NCBI GenBank assembly: GCA_034440635.1
Contig: JAOTON010001943.1
Location: forward strand, 62,001-126,000
Source of the DNA: Lepas anatifera
Lineage: Eukaryota; Arthropoda; Thecostraca; Lepadidae
Reading direction: 5' to 3'
DNA: 64,000 nt
The notes under the pieces were generated by a model. It saw only the letters and a list, made by a program, of their open reading frames with translations, did not search any database and was not told the origin of the DNA. The position numbers were made by a program, and so were the translations under genes. Below, one piece after another: positions 32,501 through 56,960 of the stretch; the stretch's first letter is position 1; the number at the start of each line of letters is the position of its first letter.

Positions 32501-35028
32501 CTTGTAATCTGACTTAATGACCTAGCTTGACCTTGAATGTCATTTCAAAGAAAAGTTCGCAGATGCGTCGTTACGGATTTAATTTCAAAGCTTGACAGGT
32601 TCATGGTGCTGCGGGTATGTTGGAGCATTAGAAAGTCATGCCGAACTCGGGTGAACTTGATTCATGACTTAAAATGACCTCTGCTATTTTACGACATTAC
32701 ACCATAGTCAAGACGCCTGCCATTTGAAAGGCCAATTGGCTGCCAGTTTGTTGTTATCAGATGCTTCACACATGCAAAGATCTTGTAGATGGAATGTGAC
32801 ATTTCCCTGTGGCAGTGTCCTGAAATTACTTTTCTGCATAGTGTGGGATGTCAAAATTCAGGGAAAAATATGTCAAAATTAAGCAACAAGAAAGGGAAAA
32901 ACAAATTTTGGATCAGAACATCTCCGAACAACAATGACACGTACTAAAACATAATATGCACATGAAATACAAAAAATAAGGCATGACAGATATTAAAATT
33001 GGCTGTGTTAGCAGAAGTTAAACCAACTTGAGAAACCCACAAATCCAACTCCTGTCGAGTTCAGCTTTTTTCGAAATAAAAGCATCAGACGTACTAGGCA
33101 ATACATTAATAAGCCGCAAACCTACAGTATTAAGATATGAGAAAAGCAAAGTCTGGAATACCTACCAAAACAATGCCTCGGGTGAGGTAAGTCTACCTTT
33201 AACAAGCTGAAGTGTCTAAAAGGCAGGGCAATTGCCAAAACTTGTACGTTTGAACAAAATATTTTCAAACCAACTTATTTATGATATTATACCTACATCA
33301 GCAGGGTTCACTCCCTCTTTTTCACTTGAATTCATGGAGAAATTGCAGCATGCAATCACACAATAAAAATGAAAATACCTAGTCAAATGGCCACCATGAA
33401 TACAAAAATTTACTTAAAACTCTTTACCCACGTGCCTGGCTTTCTCAAACTTGATTGCTATTACTCTGATTGGAATAAAGAATGAACAACAGGTTGATGT
33501 TCAGAATTGGCCTGCCTAAGCCATAAGGCATACCAGTACTGGCTACTTAAAACTTACCAACTCTCAAACGTACGTATTAGCTTCGACACCCTGGGTTATA
33601 GTAACTGGCGATCTCCAAAATCCAGCATGCAATCCAGAAACGTACACAAATACTAATCTCAACTGCGGCAAATTCATTTTCACAGTGCTAAGAAAGGCAT
33701 CTCGCGTCAAATTCAGGCAAGCATGTCGACAGCGGTTGCCGAGTACGTTTTTTCTAATGCGAGTAAACTGACCAGGCAGGCCCCCTGAGCGTGAAAAAGG
33801 ATGTCGAAATTCTCCACCTTTGAATCACGCTGAGGTTCGGCGTTTGTAAAGAAAAAAACTAGTTTTACTTTACTAAATATTCTGGCTGCCTTTGGATATA
33901 TTCCGAGAAATGCATAGAGGTGCAATTTTTATGACCGGTTAAGTTTCCCTCTTTAGATATTATTCCTTTAAGAACTGGTGAACAAATATCCAATATTGTT
34001 ATCGTTTTATCAAACTCAGACAGCAAAATTTTTCATTTTGTACATATTAAACCACAAAAACATCGTGAAACTACCGTATTTCTTTTTAAAGTCAAGGGTG
34101 TCGAAATTATTTAGCAATGCTCACATTGTTCCACTCAAAATTCCGCGTGACATGACCCAAAATATGGCTAAACAATATTTTTCCAAAAAGGACAGATCCT
34201 GATTTCATATTCCGGGTAATTTCAAAAGTCTCTTTTGCTCAGAAACTTCAAAAAATAAATGTTATAATTCATCCTGACCCGCGCGATTTCTAAGGATGTC
34301 GAAATTCAGTCGTTAGGAGCTGACGTCATCAAAGCATGTATTACGTCAGTGGCATTACATTTGAAGGTCTTAGGCCTTGGTCCGTAGTATCCCCCAAGAA
34401 TAGTGTGGTGACGATTGCTTGGGTTTCGAGCGATGTGAATGTCATGATGTCTCATACCAGTTTTAGCCTTAGGCAGTTTTAGCCATCATGTGTACGTCAT
34501 AGATGTATGCTGTGTTCTATTTTCATTCGGAATCAACTCTGACAGGATTGTTGAATGCTGCATACGATATGAAGGTAACAGGTTCACAAAGCTAGTGTTG
34601 CGGCATCTTTATCGAATGGTATGTTGGCTTCAGTTGCTGTTATGGCCCTGCTTCCATTCCTCAACTTCTGAAACAGGGAAACTGATAATTCATGTGTTCA
34701 TTTAGATTCATACCTGTATTTGCGACGATGACAACAAGCAATACATGCTGGTGCATGTAAAAACAAGGCTAAAAACCAGTGGGAGATGCAAACGAGGGCA
34801 CACTAAAAAACTGTCATTGAGGCCACCACCTCGCAAGTCGGGCCTTCTGATGATTTTGTTTAGGATGTCAAAATTCAAGGTTTAGGATGTCAAAATTGAT
34901 CAAGTCTGGGTGTGGGTTTCCACGCAAAATTCCAAATTTCAGGACACTGCCCTGTGGTATGATTGTCTTGAGTTGTATGCATTGCGGTAATAAATATGCA
35001 TTTATAAACAATATCAAACAATATCATA
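32501..35028. other. AT-rich sequence, no gene recognised
   Basis: About 2.5 kb without recognisable coding sequence. The string GGATGTC(A/G)AAATT recurs at 32846, 33799, 34294, 34863 and 34884, with a variant GGGTGTCGAAATT at 34096. Otherwise nothing stands out. Confidence 0.4.
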
Positions 35029-35270
35029 GGTGCCCCCCCATTAACCCTCGGTGCCTCTTTAAATGGTCACGGTGCCCCTCTGATCGAAGCGTCGATGGCG
35101 CCCCCTGAAATATAGCCCCCTTTCCTAATGCGAAAACGGTGCCCCGCGATAGAATTTGGCGCCCACCTGATAGGTTTTGTCAACCAAAAATGGTATTCCC
35201 TTGGTCCAGATCTCCCCCTCCCCCACGCCAGGTGCCCACCTCCGACCTGAGGTCCTGGATCCGCTTATGC
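35029..35270 (+). repeat. R3 family copy, degenerate
   Basis: Shares the ordered GGTGCCC, TGGTCACGG, CGATGGCGCCCCCTGAAAT, TTGGCGCCCACCTGATAGG and terminal CCTGGATCCGCTTATG blocks with the hAT-like element directly downstream, but the left end is not recognisable. Confidence 0.7.
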
Positions 35271-35342
35271 CCGCTACCCAGTCGTATTTACCGGTCGCGT
35301 ACCGCTCTTGGCCGACGTTGCAACGTTGCACCTCCGCTCACT

Positions 35343-35607
35343 CATGGGCGGATCCAGGGGCAAGGGGAGGGGGCATGTGCCTCTCCGATCGACCCTCGGC
35401 GCCCCCTGAAATGGTCACGGCACTCCCTGAAAGGTCGATGGCGCCCCCTGAAATGTCGCTTCTCCCCCAGGATTGCGAAAATCGGCGCCCACTGATAGGA
35501 TTTAGCGCCCATCTGATAGGTTTTGCCGGTCAAAAAGGGCGCCCCCGGACCGGATGACCCCCTGAGAAGGTGCCCCCTCCCGATCGGCAATCCTGGATCC
35601 GCCTATG
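35343..35607 (+). mobile_element. hAT-like MITE with 8-bp target duplication (R3)
   Basis: The 265-bp element starts CATGGGCGGATCCAGG and ends CCTGGATCCGCCTATG, inverted repeats with one mismatch. CGCTCACT stands at 35335-35342 and again at 35608-35615. An 8-bp duplication with a CA-starting terminus is typical of hAT elements. It is non-coding. Relatives lie at 35029-35270, 12911-13045 (reversed) and 56035-56110 (reversed). Confidence 0.88.
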
Positions 35608-35935
35608 CGCTCACTAACTACATGACACAACTACATAAATTATTTGAATAGCATATGGGCTCCTTCGAAAACATTCAAAAGCGAATGAATGGACCACAAC
35701 AATATTGTCAACAATCAAATATTCAATCGTACCTACGCACTGCTCCTCCTTCATGTTTTGGGTACAAAGAAATACCAGTCACCAGCTGCTGCCGTTTGTG
35801 TTTGCCTTATAGGAGTGTACAAGACTAGTATTATTTCGAGCATATTCCTAGTATTTTATACTAAAACTGGTACTAAACTACGATTCTGATCACTTTGGGT
35901 ACAAAACTTTGAAATACCCGTTATTCAACTGCCCT

Positions 35936-36530
35936 GCTTTCAAGATCCAAGGCACAAATAATGACAATAAATCTGCTGTAGGTAAGTGATCAGCTTTCAT
36001 TTGACATCCATATTAGCCATGTTGTATAGTACCGCACGAAAGGTACAATGGGCGATTTTTCCTAGGTGATGACCACTGTGACCTGTTACTAAATCTGAGT
36101 TACAAAAAAATCCCCCACCACTGGCTAGTTTATACCCTGAGGGCGACCCAGTGAAAAATAAAATGAACATTGAAGATTGGACTTTAAAAAAAATCATAAT
36201 TTTAAGAAAAATTCACAAGGTCAGGAGGTCAAAACCTGACCTGACGTCAAAGTTTTATTTTCTTATATGGTCTGTTGTATCTGCTATCCAGTGATATCCA
36301 TTTTAATTAATTTTGATCAGCCACTTTTAAGATACAAAATTATTTCTGCTTCAATGTTTGCGTTGGCCTCAAAACTTTGATGACCCCTATCTGGTGACCT
36401 CTTTGACCTTGGGACTTGAACATGGGCTCAATTTTTTGTTTAGATGACCCTGGGTACAAAATTTGGTAGAAATCTGAGGGGTCATGGTAAAGTTTTTGGT
36501 GCCTACCTGGACGATTGGTCCTGGAATGAC
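35936..36530 (-). repeat. R4 repeat block, reversed
   Basis: Reverse complement of 31431-32500 minus the Harbinger-like MITE, with many point differences and small indels. It serves as the empty site for that MITE (36475-36477). Rich in AGGTCA strings. Confidence 0.75.
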
Positions 36531-36534
36531 CCAT

Positions 36535-37028
36535 GTGCATCATATTTCCGCCACTGAATAAGCACGGCCGCCGTAACGCCATCTGTCGTTCAGCTTTTGC
36601 ACCAGTGCTTAACAAGACAGAGAATTGGCGCCCGGACCGGGAGTAGGATTGCCGTGGCAATTGAAAAAATATGATACTGATGATGAGAGCGAAAGTCCTC
36701 AGCAGAAAATCGGTCGCAGGTCCTGCGATGACTTCACCATGTTTTTAAATAGCCACTGCATGCTATCTTTTTGTCATGCGGAAACGCTGTGAATGGGCCT
36801 TTACAGCGAGTATATGATCAAGGTTTGGGATTTCACTGGTTATTAAAACTTGTTTGGATGGCGTCACATATTGTAAGAAAAGAGGAAATATGTCTGTTTT
36901 TAGCGCATGAGAGTGGGGAAAAATGTTGTGTCCTGATGTTCATGAATCAGGAAAAATGTTGTTTCCTGACCTCTCGTGTTCTTGAATATTTTTTTTTAGA
37001 TTTTGAGAAAATGGTCTACTTCCTTTAA
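36535..37028 (-). mobile_element. R2 repeat, reversed
   Basis: Contains TTTTGCACCAGTGCTTAACA, CATGCGGAAACGCTGTGAAT and the terminal TTCCTTTAA at 37028, all shared in reverse with 5523-5930 and 45322-45570. It joins the R4 block at its left side. Confidence 0.75.
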
Positions 37029-37352
37029 TGGCTATGAGCTGTGTGGAGGAGAGTTGAACTAGCGTCAGGGGTGTGGGGACCAATGTCTGTAGAGTGGGCC
37101 AGACTGGGCGCTGACTGGAAGCTGAAGCTGACGAGCGGGCTGCGGCCGCGGCAGTGTCTCCCCTCGGGTCTGAGACGCTGAGACGCACCAAGGCCTGGCA
37201 GGGACTGCCGACGCCGCTCAACGGACAGCGATGCTCTGGGCTGACGAGGGGCCGGCTGAATGGCGCTGAGCGCTGGCGCAGGCCACTGGGAAGGGGAGGC
37301 GGCCGGCAGCACCGATAGAGCGCGTGCGGAGGCGTGCGCCAGCCTGACGAGC
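37029..37352. other. GC-rich flank of the 44-bp minisatellite
   Basis: GC-rich sequence between the R2 end and the tandem array. Frames are open on both strands, but no protein motif is recognised. Confidence 0.4.
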
Positions 37353-38455
37353 CACTGCCGGCCCGGTGACGGAACAGTGGCCCAGCGCCACCGGACCACT
37401 GCCGGCCCGGTGACAGAACAGTGGCCCAGCGCCACCGGACCACTGCCGGCCCGGTGACAGAACAGTGGCCCAGCGCCACCGGACCACTGCCGGCCCGGTG
37501 ACGGAACAGTGGCCCAGCTCCACCGAACCACTGCCGGACCGGTGACGAACAGTGGCCCAGCGCCACCGGACCACTGCCGGCCCGGTGACGGAACAGTGGC
37601 CCAGCTCCACCGAACCACTGCCGGACCGGTGACGAACAGGCCGCCACCGAACCACTGCCGGACCGGTGACAGAACAGTGGCCCAGCTCCATCGGACCACT
37701 GCCGGCCCGGTGACGGAACAGTGGCCCAGCTCCACCGAACCACTGCCGGACCGGTGACGGAACAGTGGCCCAGCGCCACCGGACCACTGCCGGCCCGGTG
37801 ACAGGACAGTGGCCCAGCTCCACCGGACCACTGCCGGACCGGTGACAGAACAGTGGCCCAGCGCCACCGAACCACTGCCGGACCGGTGACAGAACAGTGG
37901 CCCAGCGCCACCGGACCACTGCCGGCCCGGTGACAGAACAGTGGCCCAGCTCCACCGGACCACCGGCCCGGCCCGGTGACAGAACAGTGGCCCAGCGCCA
38001 CCGGACCACTGCCGGCCCGGTGACAGAACAGTGGCCCAGCGCCACCGGACCACTGCCGGCCCGGTGACGGAACAGTGGCCCAGCTCCACCGAACCACTGC
38101 CGGCCCGGTGACAGAACAGTGGCCCAGCTTCACCGGACCACTGCCGGCCTGGTGACAGAACAGTGGCCCAGCTCCACCGGACCACCGGCCCGGCCCGGTG
38201 ACAGAACAGTGGCCCAGCGCCACCGGACCACTGCCGGCCCGGTGACAGAACAGTGGCCCAGCTCCACCGGACCACCGGCCCGGCCCGGTGACAGAACAGT
38301 GGCCCAGCGCCACCGGACCACTGCCGGACCGGTGACAGAACAGTGGCCCAGCTCCACCGGACCACCGGCCCGGCCCGGTGACAGAACAGTGGCCCAGCGC
38401 CACCGGACCACTGCCGGCCCGGTGACAGAACAGTGGCCCAGCTCCACCGGGTCGA
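37353..38455. repeat. 44-bp minisatellite, about 25 copies
   Basis: The unit CCCGGTGACAGAACAGTGGC continues with CCAGCGCCACCGGACCACTG. Starts at 37362, 37406 and 37450 show the 44-bp period; some later units carry CCACCGGCCCGG in place of CCACTGCCGG, or small deletions. Overlapping minus-strand frames of up to 487 codons with a 44-residue period arise because the unit lacks stops and 44 is not a multiple of three. Confidence 0.96.
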
Positions 38456-38754
38456 TTGCTTCAGGTGGTTGACCCGGAGCTGGTGGCGGTGGTATTTTGG
38501 TGTGTTGCTGAGGGCGCTGCTGGCGGGAGGGCGCTGAATGTCGCCGGCTGGCCGGCCTCACTTTTAGAGAGCGCCAGAGCACTGCTGTCGAAACGCCTGC
38601 TTCGACATCGATATCTTTGCATGGCGCGCGACAGTAGCATGTGTATGACGAGAGCGGATCGTGTCGTGGCGCCGCATCACTTTTACCTGGCCATGTGTAC
38701 GAGGTGTTGCCTCACTTCTATTACCGGCGCCTTCTTACGGCCTCGCCCGCCCGA

Positions 38755-39290
38755 CACACACTCCACACCCCGTCCGCCCCACGCACGCTCCACACACTGC
38801 CCGCCCCCACACACTCCGTCCGCCCCACACACGCTCCACACACTGCCCGCCCCCGCACACTCCGTCCGCCCCACGCACGCTCCACACACTGTCCGCCCCC
38901 GCACACTCCGTCCGCTCCACACACCGATCGCCCCCACACACGCTCCACACACCGCCCGCCCCCACACACGCTCCCCAACACACCATCCGTCCCGCACGCT
39001 CCACACACTGCCCGCGCCCACACACGCTCCACACACTCCGTCCTCCCCCACACACTCTCCACACACTGCCTGCCCCCCCCCACACGCTCCACACACTCCA
39101 TCCGCCCTCACACACTCTCCACACACTGCCTGCCCCCCCCACACGCTCCACACACTCCATCCGCCCTCACACACTCTCCACACACTGCCTGCCCCCTCCA
39201 CACGCTCCGCACACTCCATCCGCCCTCACACACTCTCCACACACCGCCCGCCCCCGCACACGCTCGTCACACATACGCTCACCGTGCCAC
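38755..39290 (+). repeat. C/A-rich degenerate tandem repeat upstream of a SPOP exon
   Basis: CACACGCTCCACACACTGCC and CGCCCCCACACACTCCGTCC-type blocks alternate for about 530 bp, almost without G or long T runs. The tract ends about 13 bases before the acceptor AG of the first visible SPOP exon, so if the intron extends this far it occupies the upstream splicing region. Confidence 0.85.
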
Positions 39291-39303
39291 CTCTCTGCCG
39301 CAG

Positions 39304-53085
<13,782 letters not shown>

Positions 53086-53348
53086 TGCCGAGCCAGTGCA
53101 GCCACGCCGGACTGCCCTGGCCTTCCCCCATCCCACCAAGCATAGTGTTCAAACCAATGTTTCGCGCCATGTGCGAGACCTCGCACGTTTGTGTTGCCAT
53201 AGTGATAATTGTTATTGGCGCGCGCGGTCGGGCGCCTGGCCGCTGCGCTACCGCCGGGACGGGGCGGTGCGCCGCAGCCGCCCCCGCCCAGTCACAATAT
53301 ATGGTCTCTTTGCTTGTTGAACTTGTCGGCTATCCTGGCTACGTCGAT

Positions 53349-53461
<113 letters not shown>

Positions 53462-54311
53462 AGGAGGACTGCAGCGCGTGGCCGAGCCAGGCGCGCGTCT
53501 GCTGCGTCTTTCACAGCGGCCGTCGGCGGCACCACGCTCGCCGGCCCCATTAGCGCCATTTCTGTCGTTCACTACCTCACTGTCGTTGCTGATTTTCGGC
53601 TTGCGTGGGCGGCGGCGACGCGTGGTGTTGGCTAAGATCTCACCTGCTGACCCTGTGTGCTGTACCCTCGCCACCCTGTGTATATGTGTAGCATCGCCTG
53701 TGTCGGCCGCCACCGGCGAGACACAGCGCTGGCAGCAGCGCAGCCGCCCTCTCTTCGCTGTCGCCGCATCGCGCTCCTTCTCTGGGACCGACCATGTCCG
53801 TGTTTGAACCCGAGAGTGCTGCCACCTGGGCTTTTACTAACATCCGTATGTGATACCCGGATGGTGCGTCAGGTTCTGAAACCTGACGGATGGGTCTTTG
53901 AAATCACGTTTACATTAGAAATTCTGTGGTTTGTCGTGAATTCTGCACTGTACAGCGGGCCGAGAGGCCTCGGTACGTTCTTCAAAGAAGCTAATGCCTC
54001 CTATTTTGTTCTTCGCATCCGAGGTCGTTTTCACTCAGCCCCGTCACCTTTTACTCCACTCCCAATGACTAGTTCAGAGTTTATTTTGTTAATAATTTGT
54101 GCATATCTCGTGTTTTGTGAGGAGCATGTACAACGTTGCGGCCGGTATTGATTACAGTGTTGTGTAGCACCAATACAAATACATTCTGTCAATGTCGTGC
54201 TGGCTTTGTATCGCTTTATTCGAAATGAACACAAGACATTCGTGGCAACAGGTAAAATCAATTGCTCAGTCCAAAACCATTTTCTGGTGAGGGCATATGC
54301 ACAGTGAGTCT

Positions 54312-54345
54312 ATTAATAAATAATAATAATAATAATAATAATAAC
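54312..54345. repeat. (AAT)n microsatellite
   Basis: Short AAT run beginning TTAATAAATAATAATAAT. It lies just beyond the end of the reversed reverse-transcriptase fragment and could be the simple-sequence tail of that LINE. Confidence 0.85.
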
Positions 54346-54422
54346 GCTTAATTCGTGCATTCAATGCGAGGTACATACATATCCAGTGATACATACTACA
54401 CTCACACTATGATACAACTTGC

Positions 54423-54644
54423 CTAACGGCCACAAGTCTTCACGAGGTCATCAATATAAACAGAAAAAAGTAACGGAGAAATATTTCCGCCCTGATTTAC
54501 ACCATTCAAAAAGCTTAACCCTCCGGAAAAGCATTCATCCCATCGCACGCCCATCGCTGCGGTCTGTATCAGGCTCATAGCAAAGAAACAGGGGTCACCC
54601 CGCCTAAGGGCAATTCCAGCACCAATCGACCAGGCAAATGGCAA
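54423..54644 (-). pseudogene. LINE reverse-transcriptase fragment
   Basis: The minus-strand frame ends with NQGGNISPLLFSVYIDDLVK, the QGxxxSPxLFxxYxDDL motif of LINE reverse transcriptases, preceded by a plausible stretch of the fingers/palm region. The rest of the domain is absent on both sides. The frame stays open over 73 codons. Confidence 0.75.
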
Positions 54645-54879
54645 ATCTACACGGTGCCTCTTCGATTTTCTTCAAAATAATTGTATAGGGTTCTCATGGG
54701 CCCTAAAGACAAATCTGAAAGTTTTAGCTCGATGGGAGTAAAACTTAAGAAGTTATTGCCTCCGGCATTTTTTGAAAATATGCTTACAGTGTATTTTTTA
54801 GGTGATCGTAAACCCCACAGAGACTAATGAACTATGCATCAAAGATACATTTTCCAGTCTGAAATGGGCCGTAGAATTC

Positions 54880-55700
54880 GAATCTGAAGTCCGTTTGATC
54901 CTAGGTCAAATGTAAAAAAAGTTGTGATTTGACCTTGACCTAAGGTCACATTCAAAATTTGCTGGTACACCTTTGTTTCAAAAAAGAATGTTCCAAATTA
55001 AAGATTGAACTTTTCTCCTTCCATTAAAATAGGTCAGAACATCCGCTTTTTTATATCTGCTTGTGTTTTTAACACGCACAGTGGAGGGTAGTCTGGCGTC
55101 AACACGTAATGAAGAGGGTCCCGAAATGCCTCCCCTTAGATCTCGCCAATTAAGAGGGATAGGAAAACGCGCGTTTCGGGTTTTGTGAGGGCTGTAGAAT
55201 GCTTTATTCTAGCTAGATCTTATGGACCTAGACCAGTATTTTCAAGGTCAAATGAGGTCATAGAGCTCAAATGTAGGCCGTACCGGACACTTAGCGAAAT
55301 TTCATTATTGTGCGAAACAAAGTTGCGAATACACTTCGAGCGGGTAAATTTCATAAAGGGAAGATATAGATTGTTCTCTGGAATATTTAGGTCGAGGTCG
55401 ATCAAGGAAATTGACCAATGAAGCCACAACGTGAGATATTTCCATAATGGATGTACATAGGTAGCTAAAGCTAAAGTAGCCTAAAGCTTGCAAAGAAGCA
55501 ACCATTAGGCAAGCAATGAATTTGACCTTAACCCACGGTCTTTGGTCTGCGACCTGGAACTTGCATTCAGTAACCTTAGCTGTAACGTCAAAACATTATA
55601 CGCGTATTACCAGGGAACGTCATGTGGCCGTAAGCTCTGGGATCAACAATTGCGACCATATTTATATGACCTTGGTCTGTGACCTATGATCTAGTGAAAT
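54880..55700. repeat. AGGTCA/TGACCT-rich repeat
   Basis: Repeated TTTGACCTTGACC, GGTCAAATGAGGTCA and GGTCTGTGACC strings in AT-rich sequence. Same class as the intronic tracts. Confidence 0.55.
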
Positions 55701-55735
55701 GATACAACCAGATTTGTGCGTTTCAGAATTTTCTT

Positions 55736-55908
55736 GTGTCGACTCAACTCAACTCAAGTGATGAGAGTGGTTGACTTAACTCCGACTCAACTCATGATCA
55801 AAAGTTCAGTGAGTCGACTCAACTCCGACTCAAAGATAAATTCATCCGACTCAACTCTGACTCAACTCACGACTCAACTCAACTCAAACTTCGACTCGTT
55901 TTCAAAAT
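55736..55908. repeat. Degenerate (GACTCAACTC)n repeat
   Basis: CGACTCAACTC-type pentamer and decamer repeats over about 170 bp with interruptions. A related ACTCATC repeat occurs near 17596-17660. Confidence 0.85.
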
Positions 55909-56034
55909 GAAATAAATAAAATGATGATAAGTTGATAAGGTGGCCTGTCCCCTCGAATCGGGAAATGTAAACACTGAAGATTATGTATTCGGGCACAGCC
56001 CTTCATCAGAATCGTGTAGTAAATATCAAAAATT

Positions 56035-56110
56035 ATCGGTCATAGTGTAGCGACATTTCAGGGGGGCGCCGAGGGTCGATCGGGGGGGCACGTGCCCCCC
56101 TTGCCCCCCT
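56035..56110 (-). repeat. R3 family remnant, reversed
   Basis: AGCGACATTTCAGGGGG, GCGCCGAGGGTCGATCGG and GGGGCACGTGCCCCCC match, in reverse, the hAT-like element at 35343-35607. Confidence 0.6.
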
Positions 56111-56139
56111 GGATTTACGTGACCCCCGTGGTTGATTAC

Positions 56140-56960
56140 GTGATTTCCTGAGCAGCTCCCAGGCCCTGAGCTGAGCTGGGCCTACAGGGGTTGGTGAAGG
56201 CCCCTTAGATGGTATGGGGCTCATGAGCTGATTAAGTGCCTCCTGACTTGATCTGGTATTCCCGAGCTGATCTGGGTCCCGAGATGGTCGGGGACCACTG
56301 ATCTGATTGTTTGTCCCCGAGGCTGATCTGGTGCCCTATGGGCCGATCTGGTGTCCCCTGAGCAGCTCTGGGGGTTTTGAACTGCTTGGGCCCCGAGCTG
56401 GTGAGGGATTCCTGAGCTGAATTAGTGCCCCTGACTTGATCTTGCCCCCTGACCTGACTTCAGGCCCCTGAACTGATCTGGGGCCCCAAGAGCTGATCTG
56501 GGGCCCAAGAGCGGATCTGGGTTCTGAGGGTACCCTGAGCTGGTCTGGGTGCTGAGCTTGTGAGAGCCCCTTTAGTTGGCTTGAGGCCCTCTGAAGTGAT
56601 CTGGCGCCTTAAACGGTTCTGGGGCTTCTTGAACTGGTTTTAGGCCCTATGAGCCTATATGTGGCCCATTGAGCTAGTCTGATGACCTCATCTCTGGGAC
56701 CACTGAGCTAGTCTAGTCCCTGGATGAAGCATGAGCTGCTCTGTGGCCCTGATCTACATCAGGGGCCCCTGAGGTGGTCTTGAATAGCCAGATAATAAGA
56801 ACACAAGGCCAACTCCCATCATCTCGGGGCGGGGTCACTGAGCTACTCTAGTCCCTGGAGGCACAACTGGGGGGATGGGGGAAGCTGCTCTGGAGGCCTC
56901 TGATCCACACTTGGGGGCCCCAGAGCTGGTCTTGAATAGATGGGGAATAAGAACACAACG
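56140..56960. repeat. Degenerate CCTGAGCTGATCTGG-type repeat tract
   Basis: Blocks of the form CCCTGAGCTGATCTGGGGCC recur with heavy divergence and irregular spacing (about 20-35 bp) for 800 bp. It is an old tandem array without coding meaning. Confidence 0.75.

Noticed and set aside
36940..38403. Minus-strand frames of up to 487 codons
   Set aside because: Produced by the 44-bp minisatellite; periodicity of 44 residues and simultaneous open frames show that it is not coding.
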